A stretch of 43,185 nucleotides of DNA from JADLBR01 sp964651705 (GTDB lineage: Bacteria; Verrucomicrobiota; Verrucomicrobiia; JADLBR01): positions 1-43,185 of the forward strand of contig CAZYWZ010000056.1 of assembly GCA_964651705.1 (NCBI GenBank), in the 5' to 3' direction. Every line of letters begins with the position of its first letter. Positions within the stretch are counted from its first letter, which is position 1. The notes below the pieces were generated by a model that was not told the DNA's origin, searched no databases, and worked only from the letters and a program-made list of their open reading frames with translations. A program made the position numbers and the translations under genes. Shown here in pieces: positions 7,392-15,533 of the stretch.

Positions 7392-8678
7392 ATGAGCGCG
7401 AGGGGTGCGATGATTCCGATGCTGTGGGCCCTGGCCGCCTCGGCGAGCGCCGAGGAACCGACGTTCGAGGCCTTGAACAAGGCCTTCGGCGCGGAGATCT
7501 GGGCGGACGATAACCTCTGGGACGACGCGGATGCCGATGTCGCGGCGCGGGCGAAGGTGCCGCAGGAGTCGAAGACCGCGACGCTGAGCAGCTACCGGCT
7601 CTATGCGGGGGCGGACGTCCGGTGGCTCGGCGCGCGACCGTTCTCTGTCGCCCTCTATGGCGAGGAGGGCAAGGCCGCGCGATTCTCCATCGTGTTCTTG
7701 AACAAGGGGGACGTCTCCGGCTCGTTCATCACGAGCGACCTGGACTCGTTCGCGCAGGACAAGGACGCGCGCAAGGCGATGCAGGAGAAGATGAAGAAGG
7801 CGCTGAAGGAGTTCCCGAAGCAACTGAAGGCCGAGGAGGAGACCATCGAGAAGGCGCTGACGGAGGCGCTGGGCGAGCCGCAGCGCGACCGGTTTGGCCA
7901 GAGCAAGGCGACGCGCGAGAAGGTGCTGCGCTGGGATTGGAAGGGGCACGCGATCCTGCTGGCGGCGCCGGAGGACGAGTACGTCGGCGTCCGCATCCTG
8001 CCGGTCGCGGAGGCCGACAGCGGGGGCAAGCCCGAGCGCGTGAAAGACACCGATCTGCGCGCGATGCTCAAGGGGCGCGTGGAGCGCCGCCCGAATGGCG
8101 ACGTGGTGGTGACGCAGATCCCGATGGTGGACCAGGGGCCGAAGGGATTCTGCGTGCCCGCCACCTGGGAGAGGTTCCTGCGCTACATGGGCATCCCGGC
8201 GGACATGTATGTCCTGGCGATGGCCGGGGGCACCCAGTTCGGCGGCGGCACCATCGTCAGCGTGATGACGGCCAACGCCGAGGACATCGTGCAGCGCAAC
8301 GGGCGGCGGCTGGACTCGGTCTCCGGGGGCCCGAACATCCGCAAGCTCGCGTCGCACATCGACGAGGGCCTGCCCCTGATGTGGAGCGTGCTGGTGGATC
8401 TCAAATTCGAGCGCGACCTGATGTATCGGACCGAGGACCGGAAGAAGGTCACGGACTGGAACGACTGGATCGCGAAACTGAAGGAGCAGCGGAAGGCCGC
8501 CAAGGACCTGAAGCCCAGCCGCGAGAATGGCCACATGCGGATGATCATCGGCTACAACGCCAAGACCGAGGAGATCGCCATATCCGATTCGTGGGGCCCC
8601 GAGTTTCAGGAGCGGTGGCTGACGGTCGAGGAGGCCGAGGCCATCGCCTCCGGCCCGATCCAGCTGATCTCCTGGTAG
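7392..8678 (+). CDS. Secreted C39/papain-like cysteine peptidase family protein
   Basis: A 428-residue protein. Residues 1-21 resemble a signal peptide ending ASASA. The middle is charged and helical (about 115-165). The C-terminal third looks like a C39-type papain fold: Cys254 in GPKGFCVPATWERFL and His381 in NGHMRMIIGYN, followed by an ISDSWG segment, give the expected Cys-His order. The target is unknown. Upstream in-frame codons exist to 7269, but they run through repeat A, and the promoter points to 7392. The class V aminotransferase starts 13 nt after its stop, so the two are probably co-transcribed. Confidence 0.7.
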   Translation: MSARGAMIPMLWALAASASAEEPTFEALNKAFGAEIWADDNLWDDADADVAARAKVPQESKTATLSSYRLYAGADVRWLGARPFSVALYGEEGKAARFSIVFLNKGDVSGSFITSDLDSFAQDKDARKAMQEKMKKALKEFPKQLKAEEETIEKALTEALGEPQRDRFGQSKATREKVLRWDWKGHAILLAAPEDEYVGVRILPVAEADSGGKPERVKDTDLRAMLKGRVERRPNGDVVVTQIPMVDQGPKGFCVPATWERFLRYMGIPADMYVLAMAGGTQFGGGTIVSVMTANAEDIVQRNGRRLDSVSGGPNIRKLASHIDEGLPLMWSVLVDLKFERDLMYRTEDRKKVTDWNDWIAKLKEQRKAAKDLKPSRENGHMRMIIGYNAKTEEIAISDSWGPEFQERWLTVEEAEAIASGPIQLISW

Positions 8679-8691
8679 GCGAGGCGCCCCG

Positions 8692-9876
8692 ATGCCCAGC
8701 GACGAGAGCCCGCGGCCCGCGCGCATCTCCCTCCACGAACTGCATCGCGATCCGGCGCTGCGGGCCAGGCTGTTTCCCATCGTGGGGCGAGAGCTCTTCC
8801 TCGCGCACGCCGGGGTCAGCCCCCTGCCGCAGGCCGCGGCGGATGCGATCGCTGCCGAGGCGCGCAACGCCGCCCTGATGCACCAGGAGGTCGATTTCCA
8901 GGCGCGGCTGAGAAAGGCCCGCGAGGTGGCGGCGGCGCTCTTCGGGGTCCGCGCATCGGAGGTGGCGCTGCTGGGGCCGACGAGCCTCGGCCTCGGCCTG
9001 GTGGCCAGGGGCATCGATTGGCGCCCCGGCGACGAGGTGGTGTGCTACGGCGACGATTATCCCGCGAATGTCTACCCGTGGCGCGATCTCGAAAGGCTCG
9101 GCGTCAGGCCCGTGCCGCTGCGCCCCGCCCGCGTCGGCGAGATCACGCCCGATCTGGTGGCCGCCGCGGTCACGCCGCGCTGCCGCCTCGTCGCGCTGGC
9201 CTCCGCCCATTTCTTGAGCGGGCACCCGATCGACGTGGCCGCCATCGGCAAGATCGCCCACGACGCCGGCGCGCTGTTCTGCCTGGATGGCATACAGACC
9301 CTCGGCGCCGTGCGCACCCCACTGGATGCGGTGGACTTCGTCGCCGCCGACTCGCACAAGTGGATGCTTGGCCCGCTGGCCGCGGGGATCTTCATCGTCA
9401 GGGAACGCGCGCAGCCCCTGCTGAGGCCCGCCCTGCTCGGGGCGGACAACATCCGATCGCCGCACCTGCTCGCCTCCGAGCGGATCGAGCCCATCGAGGG
9501 CGCGGCGCGGTACGAGGCCGGCGTGCGCAACATGCTCGGGATCGCCGGCATGACCGCGTCCCTGGAACTCCTCGGCGCCTTCGGCATCGAGAGCATCGAG
9601 GCCCATCTCCTGCGCCTGCGCCGCATCGCGGTCCCCTCGCTACGGGACGCGGGCTTCGAATTCCTCGCCGCCGATCCCGAGAACACCCGCGGCGGCATCA
9701 TCACCTTCCGGAAGCCCGGGGCGGAGATGAGACGCCTCTTCGCCCGACTGGCGGATGGCGGCATCACCGCCTCCCTGCGCTGGACCCGCGACGGCTCCGA
9801 GTGGATCCGCCTCTCGCCCCACCTCTACACGACCGAATCGGATATCGCGCGCGCGGTCGACCTCATCCAGGGCTAG
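8692..9876 (+). CDS. Class V aminotransferase (cysteine desulfurase-like fold)
   Basis: A 394-residue PLP enzyme of the class V aminotransferase group. The PLP lysine is Lys223 in AADSHKWMLGP, preceded by the cofactor-binding region FCLDGIQTLGA and the substrate-side HFLSGHPIDV. The group includes cysteine desulfurases, isopenicillin N epimerase-like and kynureninase-like enzymes. I see no desulfurase active-site Cys loop, so a racemase/epimerase or lyase role is as likely. The ATG has a GAGG ribosome site 7 nt upstream, as expected of an operon-internal gene. Its stop codon lies inside a 19-bp hairpin. Confidence 0.85.
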   Translation: MPSDESPRPARISLHELHRDPALRARLFPIVGRELFLAHAGVSPLPQAAADAIAAEARNAALMHQEVDFQARLRKAREVAAALFGVRASEVALLGPTSLGLGLVARGIDWRPGDEVVCYGDDYPANVYPWRDLERLGVRPVPLRPARVGEITPDLVAAAVTPRCRLVALASAHFLSGHPIDVAAIGKIAHDAGALFCLDGIQTLGAVRTPLDAVDFVAADSHKWMLGPLAAGIFIVRERAQPLLRPALLGADNIRSPHLLASERIEPIEGAARYEAGVRNMLGIAGMTASLELLGAFGIESIEAHLLRLRRIAVPSLRDAGFEFLAADPENTRGGIITFRKPGAEMRRLFARLADGGITASLRWTRDGSEWIRLSPHLYTTESDIARAVDLIQG

Positions 9877-9911
9877 GAATCTGTCGGACAAAGTCCGGCA
9901 GATTCCTAGCC
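9871..9911. terminator. Bidirectional hairpin carrying both stop codons
   Basis: A 19-bp stem (9871-9889 with 9893-9911) closed by an AAA loop; the only non-Watson-Crick pair is one G-U. The TAG of the plus-strand aminotransferase (9874-9876) and the TAG of minus-strand panB (9906-9908) sit symmetrically in the two arms. No T-tract follows, so intrinsic termination is inferred from symmetry and convergence. Confidence 0.75.
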
Positions 9912-10664
9912 GATGGACTCCCGGAATGCCGCGACGGCATCGCGGATGCGGTCGGCGACGTGCTCCAGGGGCTTGGCGAACGGGGGGACGAACCAGGGGA
10001 AGAGGCCGATGACGTCGTGGACGACGCGGATCTCGCCATCGCATCCCTCGCCGCTGGCGATGCCGAGCGTCGGGATTGGCGCGGCGGCGGTCACGGCGGC
10101 GGCGACGTCGTGCACGACGCACTCCAGCACGAGCGAGAAGCAGCCTAGCTCGGCGAGCCCCACGGCATCCTGGATCATGTGCTCGCGCTCGCGCTCGGTC
10201 TTGCCCTTGCGGCGGTAGCCACCCTCCTCGCGGATGCGCTGCGGCAACATCCCCAGGTGGCCCTGGACCGGGATGCCCGCCGCGATGACGGCGCGGACCT
10301 GCGGCGCGATCTCGTGGCCACCCTCGAGCTTCACCGCATCGGCGCCGGCCTCGATGAGGCGCCGCGAGCTGGCGACCGCGCCCGCGGGGTCGTCATAGGA
10401 ATGGATCGGCAGATCGGCGGTGATGAGCGCGCGCCGGCGCCCGCGCGCCACGGCGCGGACGTGGTGCTCCATGTCCGCGAGCGTCACGCGGGTGGTGTCC
10501 TCGTGCCCGAGGACCAGCATGCCGAGCGAATCGCCGACATGGAGGATGTCCACGCCGGCGTCGTCGAGCAACCGCGCCATGGGATAATCGTACGCCGTCA
10601 GGGCCAGCAACCTCGGATGCCGCCCCTTGGCCGCCCTCACGCTCTCAACGGTGACTCGGGTCAC
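9906..10664 (-). CDS. panB: 3-methyl-2-oxobutanoate hydroxymethyltransferase
   Basis: A 252-residue TIM-barrel enzyme that makes ketopantoate from alpha-ketoisovalerate and methylene-tetrahydrofolate, the first committed step of pantothenate synthesis. Visible motifs: LTAYDYPMARLLDDAGVDI, the metal-site VGDSLGM, KLEGG, the GHLGMLPQ segment, GGYRRKGKT and GIASGEGCDGE. Length is normal. It overlaps the end of folK by 20 bp, so the two are one transcript. PanB uses a folate cofactor and FolK makes the folate precursor, so the pairing is biochemically sensible. Confidence 0.95.
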   Translation of the reverse strand: MTRVTVESVRAAKGRHPRLLALTAYDYPMARLLDDAGVDILHVGDSLGMLVLGHEDTTRVTLADMEHHVRAVARGRRRALITADLPIHSYDDPAGAVASSRRLIEAGADAVKLEGGHEIAPQVRAVIAAGIPVQGHLGMLPQRIREEGGYRRKGKTEREREHMIQDAVGLAELGCFSLVLECVVHDVAAAVTAAAPIPTLGIASGEGCDGEIRVVHDVIGLFPWFVPPFAKPLEHVADRIRDAVAAFRESIG

Positions 10665-11142
10665 AGCGCAATATCCCTTCTTCTGGCAAGGCCGCCAGCA
10701 ATTCTCGGACCGTCCTCTCCTGGCCCGGCAACACCCGCCCGGGGCGCAGGTCGCACAGGGGCTGCAGCACGAAACGCCGCGACGCCAGCCTCGGGTGCGG
10801 CAGGGCCAGTGCCGCCGTATCGCAGATCATATCCCCGTAGTAGAGAAGGTCGAGATCCAAGGGCCGCGGCGCGTTGCGGGCGCGGCGCTCCGGGCGACCC
10901 AGCGCCCGCTCGAACTCGAGCATCCGCGCCAGCAGCGCCTCCGGCGCAAGGCCCGAATCGATGATGGCGACCGCGTTGAGAAATGCCCCCGAGCCCGGCG
11001 GGCAATCCATCGGCTCGGTCTCGTAGAACCGCGAGACCTCCGCGCGCCCATCGCGGGACAGGCCCTCCAGGAACGCGATCCCGGCCCGCAGGTGCGCGGC
11101 GCGATCGCCGAGATTCGACCCAAGCGCGACGGCGGTTTCCAT
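10645..11142 (-). CDS. folK: 2-amino-4-hydroxy-6-hydroxymethyldihydropteridine diphosphokinase
   Basis: A 165-residue HPPK enzyme that transfers pyrophosphate from ATP to 6-hydroxymethyl-dihydropterin in folate synthesis. The start is typical, METAVALGSNLGDR. Also present are FLNAVAIID, the core motif RNAPRPLDLDLLYYGD, and LPHPRLASRRFVLQPLCDL. The ATG at 11142 is chosen because the family's conserved V-x-LGSN begins at once; longer in-frame extensions enter the dapB region. It overlaps panB downstream by 20 bp and follows dapB after 65 nt. Confidence 0.94.
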   Translation of the reverse strand: METAVALGSNLGDRAAHLRAGIAFLEGLSRDGRAEVSRFYETEPMDCPPGSGAFLNAVAIIDSGLAPEALLARMLEFERALGRPERRARNAPRPLDLDLLYYGDMICDTAALALPHPRLASRRFVLQPLCDLRPGRVLPGQERTVRELLAALPEEGILRCDPSHR

Positions 11143-11207
11143 GGGCGCGATATCGGTGTCCCGCGACTTGCCACTTCCCCATCGGGCGATCCGGCTCCCG
11201 GCGGGAC

Positions 11208-11948
11208 TCAATCCCGGAGGCCGAGGACGTCCTCCATGGAATAGAGGCCGGGTTTCTGGTCGAGCGCCCAGCGGGCGGCCCTCAGGGCGCCGCGGGCGAA
11301 GGTGTCGCGCGTGGAGGCGCGGTGCGAGATCTCGAGGCGCTCGCCAGCGGCGGCGAAGTGCACGGTGTGGTCGCCGACCACGTCGCCGCCGCGCAGCGCG
11401 TGCATGCCGATCTCGGCCCGCGGGCGGGCGCCGACCAGGCCCTCGCGCCCGTGGCGGACGTCGCGCGCCGGGTCCAGGCCGCGGGCCTCGCACAGGATCT
11501 CGGCGAGCCGCGCGGCGGTGCCGCTCGGCGCATCCTTCTTCTGGTTGTGGTGCATCTCGACGATCTCGATGTCGAAGCCCTCGCCCAGCACCGCGGCCGC
11601 GCGCCGCACCAGCCAGAACAGCGTGTTGACGCCGATGGAGAAATTCGGCGCGAAGACCAACGGTATCCGCTCGGCCGCGGCCCCGATCGCCGACCGGGCC
11701 TCCGCGTCCAGGCCCGTGGTGCCGATGACGAGGGGCCTGCCCAGCGCCGCCATCCTCGCGGCCACGCGCGGCGAGACCTCGCGGGCGCTGAAGTCGATCG
11801 CGACCGCGCAGGCGTCCAGCCCCGCCTCCAGATCGTCGCCCTGGTCGACCGCCGCCGCCAGGGAGAAGCCGCACTCCGGCGCCAGCGCGCAGAGGGCGTG
11901 GCCCATGCGGCCGCGCGCGCCAACGATGGTCAGGGGAGTCCCGCTCAT
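11208..11948 (-). CDS. dapB: 4-hydroxy-tetrahydrodipicolinate reductase
   Basis: A 246-residue NAD(P)H enzyme of lysine and diaminopimelate synthesis. Its N-terminal Rossmann motif is GARGRMGHALCAL, and it has the hinge IGTTGL, FAPNFSIGVN and the catalytic signature EMHHNQKKDAPSGTA, in which the His pair and Lys act in catalysis. The C-terminal GDHTVHFAAAGERLEISHRA is family-typical. Its start overlaps the dapA stop by 4 bp (ATGA), and a GGGG ribosome site lies upstream. Confidence 0.96.
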   Translation of the reverse strand: MSGTPLTIVGARGRMGHALCALAPECGFSLAAAVDQGDDLEAGLDACAVAIDFSAREVSPRVAARMAALGRPLVIGTTGLDAEARSAIGAAAERIPLVFAPNFSIGVNTLFWLVRRAAAVLGEGFDIEIVEMHHNQKKDAPSGTAARLAEILCEARGLDPARDVRHGREGLVGARPRAEIGMHALRGGDVVGDHTVHFAAAGERLEISHRASTRDTFARGALRAARWALDQKPGLYSMEDVLGLRD

Positions 11949-12823
11949 AGCCAGCCCCCGCCGCGCATCGTCGCCTCCAGCTTCGCCCGGTTCTCGGCCG
12001 AGATCGGGACGAGCGGCAGGCGCAGGTCTTCGGCGATCCAGCCCTTCATCGCCAGCGCGGCCTTGATGGGGATCGGATTCGTCTCGAGGAAGAGGTCGCG
12101 GAAGAGCGGGGCGAGCATGGCGTTGAGCGCGTCGGCCTCGGCGCGGTGGCCGTCGCGCTCGAGGCGCACGAGGCGCGCGACCTCGCCCGGGATGAGGTTC
12201 GAGGCGACGCTGATGACGCCGGAGGCGCCCCCGCGCATGAAGGGGATCGTCATGGCGTCATCGCCGGAGAGGATCGTGAATCCCTCGGGGCACGCGGCCC
12301 TGAGCTGCCCGACGCGCTCGGGCTTGCCGCCGGCCTCCTTGATGCCGACGATGTTGGGGCAATCCCGCGCGAGGCGCCCGACGGTCTCGGCGGCGATCTC
12401 GATCACGCATCGCCCGGGGATGCTGTAGAGCACCAGGGGGAGATCCGTGGCCTCGGCGATGGCGGCGAAGTGGCGATAGAGGCCCTCCTGCGGGGGCTTG
12501 TTGTAGTACGGGCACACCAGCAGCGCGCCATCGGCGCCGGAGCGCTCGGCGGCGTGCGTCAGCGATATCGCCTCGCGGGTGGAGTTGGAGCCCGTGCCCG
12601 CCATGACCTTGCAGCGCTTGTCGGCGCGGCGCACCGCCAATTCGACGACTTTGACGTGCTCCTCGTGCGAGAGCGTGGGCGACTCGCCCGTCGTGCCCAC
12701 CGGCACGATGCCATCGACGCCGGCGGCCACCTGTTTCTCGATGAGTTCGCCCATCGCGGTCGCGTCGACCACCCCGCCGCGAAATGGCGTCACCAGCGCC
12801 GTGTACGTTCCCGTGAATTTCAT
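11945..12823 (-). CDS. dapA: 4-hydroxy-tetrahydrodipicolinate synthase
   Basis: A 292-residue TIM-barrel aldolase that condenses pyruvate with aspartate semialdehyde. Motifs: the N-terminus TYTALVTPF, the GTTGESPTL loop, VCPYYNKPPQEGLYRHF with the catalytic Tyr, and the Schiff-base Lys in NIVGIKEAGGK. The ATG at 12823 is preferred over one 18 nt upstream because GAGGTG lies 7 nt before it and homology begins there. It follows dapF after 1 nt and overlaps dapB. Confidence 0.96.
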   Translation of the reverse strand: MKFTGTYTALVTPFRGGVVDATAMGELIEKQVAAGVDGIVPVGTTGESPTLSHEEHVKVVELAVRRADKRCKVMAGTGSNSTREAISLTHAAERSGADGALLVCPYYNKPPQEGLYRHFAAIAEATDLPLVLYSIPGRCVIEIAAETVGRLARDCPNIVGIKEAGGKPERVGQLRAACPEGFTILSGDDAMTIPFMRGGASGVISVASNLIPGEVARLVRLERDGHRAEADALNAMLAPLFRDLFLETNPIPIKAALAMKGWIAEDLRLPLVPISAENRAKLEATMRGGGWL

Positions 12824-12824
12824 G

Positions 12825-13637
12825 TCACACCTCGATTTCACCCGTGAAGACGAGCGTGGCCGGACCCTTGAGCCTGACGTCGGTCACCGCGTCGCCGTCC
12901 ACCCGAAAGTCGACCTCCAGCCGCTCGCCGCTCTGCACCAGGACCCGCACCGGGAGCGCGATGCCCCGGGCCAGGTGGGACACGATCGCGCTCGCGGAGA
13001 CTCCCGTGCCACACGCCAGGGTCTCGCCCTCCACGCCGCGCTCGTAGGTGCGTACCCGGATCGCATCCGGCCCGAGGACCTGCACGAAATTCACGTTGGT
13101 CCCGGCCGGCTGATAGCCCGGGTGGAAGCGGATCTCCCGGCCCAGTTCCGAGACCATGGCCCGGTCGGCGTCCTCGACGAATAGGACCGCGTGGGGGACC
13201 CCGGTGTTGCAGTCGTGGACCTCGAGCTCGCCCCCGTGCCGCGTGTGGATGGCGCCGCCGAGCCGCAGGTCGCGGGGCGGCGTGAGGTTCACCGCCACCA
13301 GCTCCCCGTCGAATTCGGCGCGGATGCGCCCCGCGCGAGTCTGGAAATCCAGGGGCTTGCCCGGCTCGCCGGTGAGCATCCGCGCGAAACGCGCGAAGCA
13401 GCGGGCCCCGTTGCCGCACATCTCGGCCTCGCCCCCATCGGCATTGAAATACCGCATCGTGAATTCCGCGCCGCCCGCTCCGGGCTCGACCACCAGCAGC
13501 CCGTCGGCCCCGATCCCGAAGTGGCGGTCACAGAGCCGCGCGATGCCGTCCCCGTCTAGGGACAGCGCGCCGCCGCGGTTGTCGAGCATCACGAAGTCGT
13601 TGCCCGCTCCGGTCATCTTGGCGAAGGAGATCCTCAT
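12825..13637 (-). CDS. dapF: Diaminopimelate epimerase
   Basis: A 270-residue cofactor-independent epimerase converting LL- to meso-diaminopimelate. The two active-site cysteines are in ADGGEAEMCGNGARCFARF and GETLACGTGVSASA. The N-terminus FAKMTGAGNDFVMLDNR is typical. The ATG at 13637 is preferred; a TTG two codons upstream (13643) coincides with the predicted transcription start and is possible. First gene of the five-gene run dapF-dapA-dapB-folK-panB, which joins cell-wall/lysine and vitamin-cofactor synthesis. dapD/dapE or dapL is not in the window. Confidence 0.96.
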   Translation of the reverse strand: MRISFAKMTGAGNDFVMLDNRGGALSLDGDGIARLCDRHFGIGADGLLVVEPGAGGAEFTMRYFNADGGEAEMCGNGARCFARFARMLTGEPGKPLDFQTRAGRIRAEFDGELVAVNLTPPRDLRLGGAIHTRHGGELEVHDCNTGVPHAVLFVEDADRAMVSELGREIRFHPGYQPAGTNVNFVQVLGPDAIRVRTYERGVEGETLACGTGVSASAIVSHLARGIALPVRVLVQSGERLEVDFRVDGDAVTDVRLKGPATLVFTGEIEV

Positions 13638-13649
13638 GCCCAAAAAAAG

Positions 13650-13678
13650 AGCCTAGCGGTTCTTTGGCCGGAGAGCAA
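13650..13678 (-). promoter_or_regulatory. dapF operon promoter
   Basis: Read on the minus strand: TTGCTC, 17-bp spacer, TAGGCT. The predicted start point falls at about 13642-13643, leaving a leader of about 5 nt before the ATG, with a T7 run between. It is divergent from the homocysteine methyltransferase promoter 16 bp away. Confidence 0.5.
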
Positions 13679-13693
13679 CTTTGCGCATTGCGG

Positions 13694-13723
13694 TTGCCGC
13701 CCCGCCGGCCGACCGCTTATAAT
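13694..13723 (+). promoter_or_regulatory. Leaderless-type promoter of the homocysteine methyltransferase gene
   Basis: TTGCCG at 13694-13699, 18-bp spacer, and a perfect TATAAT at 13718-13723. Only 6 nt separate the -10 box from the ATG at 13730, so transcription should begin at or next to the start codon. No Shine-Dalgarno sequence fits between. Confidence 0.75.
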
Positions 13724-13729
13724 CGGGCC

Positions 13730-14638
13730 ATGGCCAACAGCCGATTGCTCGAAGAACTCGAACGCCGGCCGCTCGTGTGCGATGGCGCGATGGGAACCCA
13801 GCTCATGGCCAGGGGCCTGCGCAGCGGGGAATGCGGGGTGCTCTGGAACGTGGATCGCGGGGCCGATGTGCTGGCGATCCACCGGGCGTACCGGGAGGCG
13901 GGGTGCGAGCTCATCACGACCAACACCTTCGGGGGATCGCCCTCGGCCCTGGCGCGGCATGGGCTCGAGGACCGAGCCGCCGAGCTGAACGCGGCCGCCG
14001 CGCGCCTGGCCCAGGAGGCGGCGGCCTCGGGCGGATTTGTCCTCGGGGATGTGGGTCCCTTCGGCGACTTCCTGGAACCGATCGGGGATACCTCCAGGGA
14101 GCAGGCGAGCGACATCTTCCTGCGGCAGATCCGGGCGCTGCTGGAGGGCGGGGCGGATGCGATCCTGGTCGAGACGATGAGCGATCCGGCGGAGGTCGAG
14201 GTCGCGGTGAGCGCCGCCAAGGAGGCCGGCGCGGCGGCGGTGATCGCGACCTACGCGTTTCAGAAATCGGCGGATGGTTCGTTCCGGACGATGATGGGGA
14301 ACGACGTCGCCGATGCGCTCGGGAAGGCCCGCGCGGCGGGGGCCGCCGTGGTCGGGGCCAACTGCGGCACCTCGCTGACCCTGGAGGATTATGTGTCGCT
14401 GGCGGACGCGCTGGTGGCGGCCGCCGGAGGCGCGCCCGTGATCCTGCAACCCAATGCGGGGTCGCCCCGGATGGAGGGCGATAGCGCCGTCTACGACGCG
14501 ACGCCCGAGGACATGGCCGCGCTGGTGCCCCGGCTCGTGGCGGCGGGCGTTCGCCTCATCGGCGGCTGCTGCGGCACCACCCCCGCCCACCTCAAGGCGA
14601 TGGCCGCCGCGGTCGCCAGACAGAGCCGGAGAGGCTGA
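13730..14638 (+). CDS. Homocysteine S-methyltransferase family protein
   Basis: A 302-residue zinc-dependent methyltransferase barrel. The start MANSRLLEELERRPLVCDGAMGTQL is family-typical. The three zinc cysteines are visible: Cys212 in GANCGTS, and Cys280 and Cys281 in LIGGCCGTTP. It matches both MmuM-type enzymes and the N-terminal module of MetH; no cobalamin domains follow, so it is a stand-alone enzyme. The methyl donor cannot be told (S-methylmethionine, a betaine or a corrinoid). The first ATG after the TATAAT box is used. Monocistronic; repeats follow. Confidence 0.88.
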   Translation: MANSRLLEELERRPLVCDGAMGTQLMARGLRSGECGVLWNVDRGADVLAIHRAYREAGCELITTNTFGGSPSALARHGLEDRAAELNAAAARLAQEAAASGGFVLGDVGPFGDFLEPIGDTSREQASDIFLRQIRALLEGGADAILVETMSDPAEVEVAVSAAKEAGAAAVIATYAFQKSADGSFRTMMGNDVADALGKARAAGAAVVGANCGTSLTLEDYVSLADALVAAAGGAPVILQPNAGSPRMEGDSAVYDATPEDMAALVPRLVAAGVRLIGGCCGTTPAHLKAMAAAVARQSRRG

Positions 14639-14664
14639 CTCGAAAATCGGCCACGGGATCGGCC

Positions 14665-14742
14665 TGTAGGGCGCGGATTCCCATCCGCGCCACGAGGGCC
14701 CTGCCGGTTGCCCGTGGCGCGAAAGGGATTTCGCGCCCTACA
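14665..14742. repeat. Paired-hairpin REP/BIME-like element
   Basis: Two perfect 9-bp hairpins side by side: stem 14670-14678/14683-14691 with loop TCCC, and stem 14716-14724/14729-14737 with loop GGGA. The loops are complementary to each other. The outer pentamers TGTAG (14665-14669) and CTACA (14738-14742) also pair. Overall the element is an imperfect palindrome, as in BIMEs. It lies just after the homocysteine methyltransferase gene. Confidence 0.8.
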
Positions 14743-14905
14743 TTTTCACCCCCGGTGGTGCCCCGCCTGCGGGGCATGGGATCTAGCTCGAAAATACGAC
14801 GTAACTTGCTAGTAGCGAAGGGCCTTCGCCCTTCGGCGCGGGATAAGCCGGAAGCGGCTTCGCCACAAATTTTCCGCCCCGGTGGGTTCAGGCACCGGAC
14901 GACAT
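14743..14905. repeat. Dispersed repeat blocks
   Basis: No gene. CACCCCCGGTGGTGCCCC near 14,747 followed by GGGGCATGGGATCT, and AGGGCCTTCGCCCTTCGGCG near 14,819, repeat blocks seen near 34-125. The shared order and spacing suggest one composite repeat family scattered in gaps. Confidence 0.55.
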
Positions 14906-15505
14906 TCAGAACCCGTACCGCCGCTGTCCGGCGGATTGGGCCGAGGCGGCATCGCGCTGGGAGGCCAGGGGCTTCGAGACAAACGTGGCCACGCCGCGGC
15001 CCGCGATGCGGTCCTGGGGCGGGGATTCCACGAGCGTCAGCCGCACGGCGGCACCCTCCCATACCGCGCGAAACTCGTTGCGCGCGGCGTCCCGTCCCTC
15101 GGAACTCGCCGCGCCGAATTCATTCGTCAAGAAATGGTACATCGCGGGCTGCGTGGCGGGGTCGGTGCCGGACCGCGGCTCCCAGAGCAGGTTGATCTCC
15201 GTCAGCTGGTTGCGGAAGAAGGCATAACGGATTTCCTTCAGCGTCAGGTCACGGACCCGGAGATCGTCGTTGGTGCGCTTGCAGACGAGGTGGTCGGGCG
15301 AAGCCGGGTCGCGGGATATCGGTTTGTTCAGGTCGAGGCCCGGGATCTGGTTGGGCGCCTGGCCGAAACGCACATCGCGGAATCCTCCCCGGACATCGAG
15401 GGGGTGTTGGGCCGGCGGCGGCGGCGGTGGCGTGCAGGCGGCGACGGCAAACGCCAGGGCCAGAAGGCTGGCCGGCGCCGGACACCTGTTGCCGCATGGT
15501 CTCAT
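14906..15505 (-). CDS. Small lipoprotein of unknown function
   Basis: A 199-residue protein with a lipoprotein signal (lipobox VAAC at about residues 21-24), then a proline run and a soluble region with GGFRDVRFGQAPNQIPGL near the front, a pattern seen in small periplasmic proteins that begin with a 'FRGIRFG' strand. No catalytic motif is recognised. The gene begins 28 nt after the 3' end of tRNA-Cys on the same strand and is probably read from the same transcript. No ribosome site is evident. Confidence 0.65.
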   Translation of the reverse strand: MRPCGNRCPAPASLLALAFAVAACTPPPPPPAQHPLDVRGGFRDVRFGQAPNQIPGLDLNKPISRDPASPDHLVCKRTNDDLRVRDLTLKEIRYAFFRNQLTEINLLWEPRSGTDPATQPAMYHFLTNEFGAASSEGRDAARNEFRAVWEGAAVRLTLVESPPQDRIAGRGVATFVSKPLASQRDAASAQSAGQRRYGF

Positions 15506-15533
15506 GGCTCTTGAACGCCCATCTGGAGGGATG

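Noticed and set aside
6623..7480. Several open frames across 6.6-7.3 kb
   Set aside because: The sequence is RNase P RNA and repeat A, both non-coding.
8692..9876. Calling the class V aminotransferase a cysteine desulfurase (sufS/iscS)
   Set aside because: The PLP lysine is clear, but I could not identify a desulfurase active-site Cys loop, and no Suf/Isc genes are near.
13638..13729. A SAM or cobalamin riboswitch before the homocysteine methyltransferase gene
   Set aside because: The TATAAT box is 6 nt from the ATG, leaving no leader for a riboswitch.
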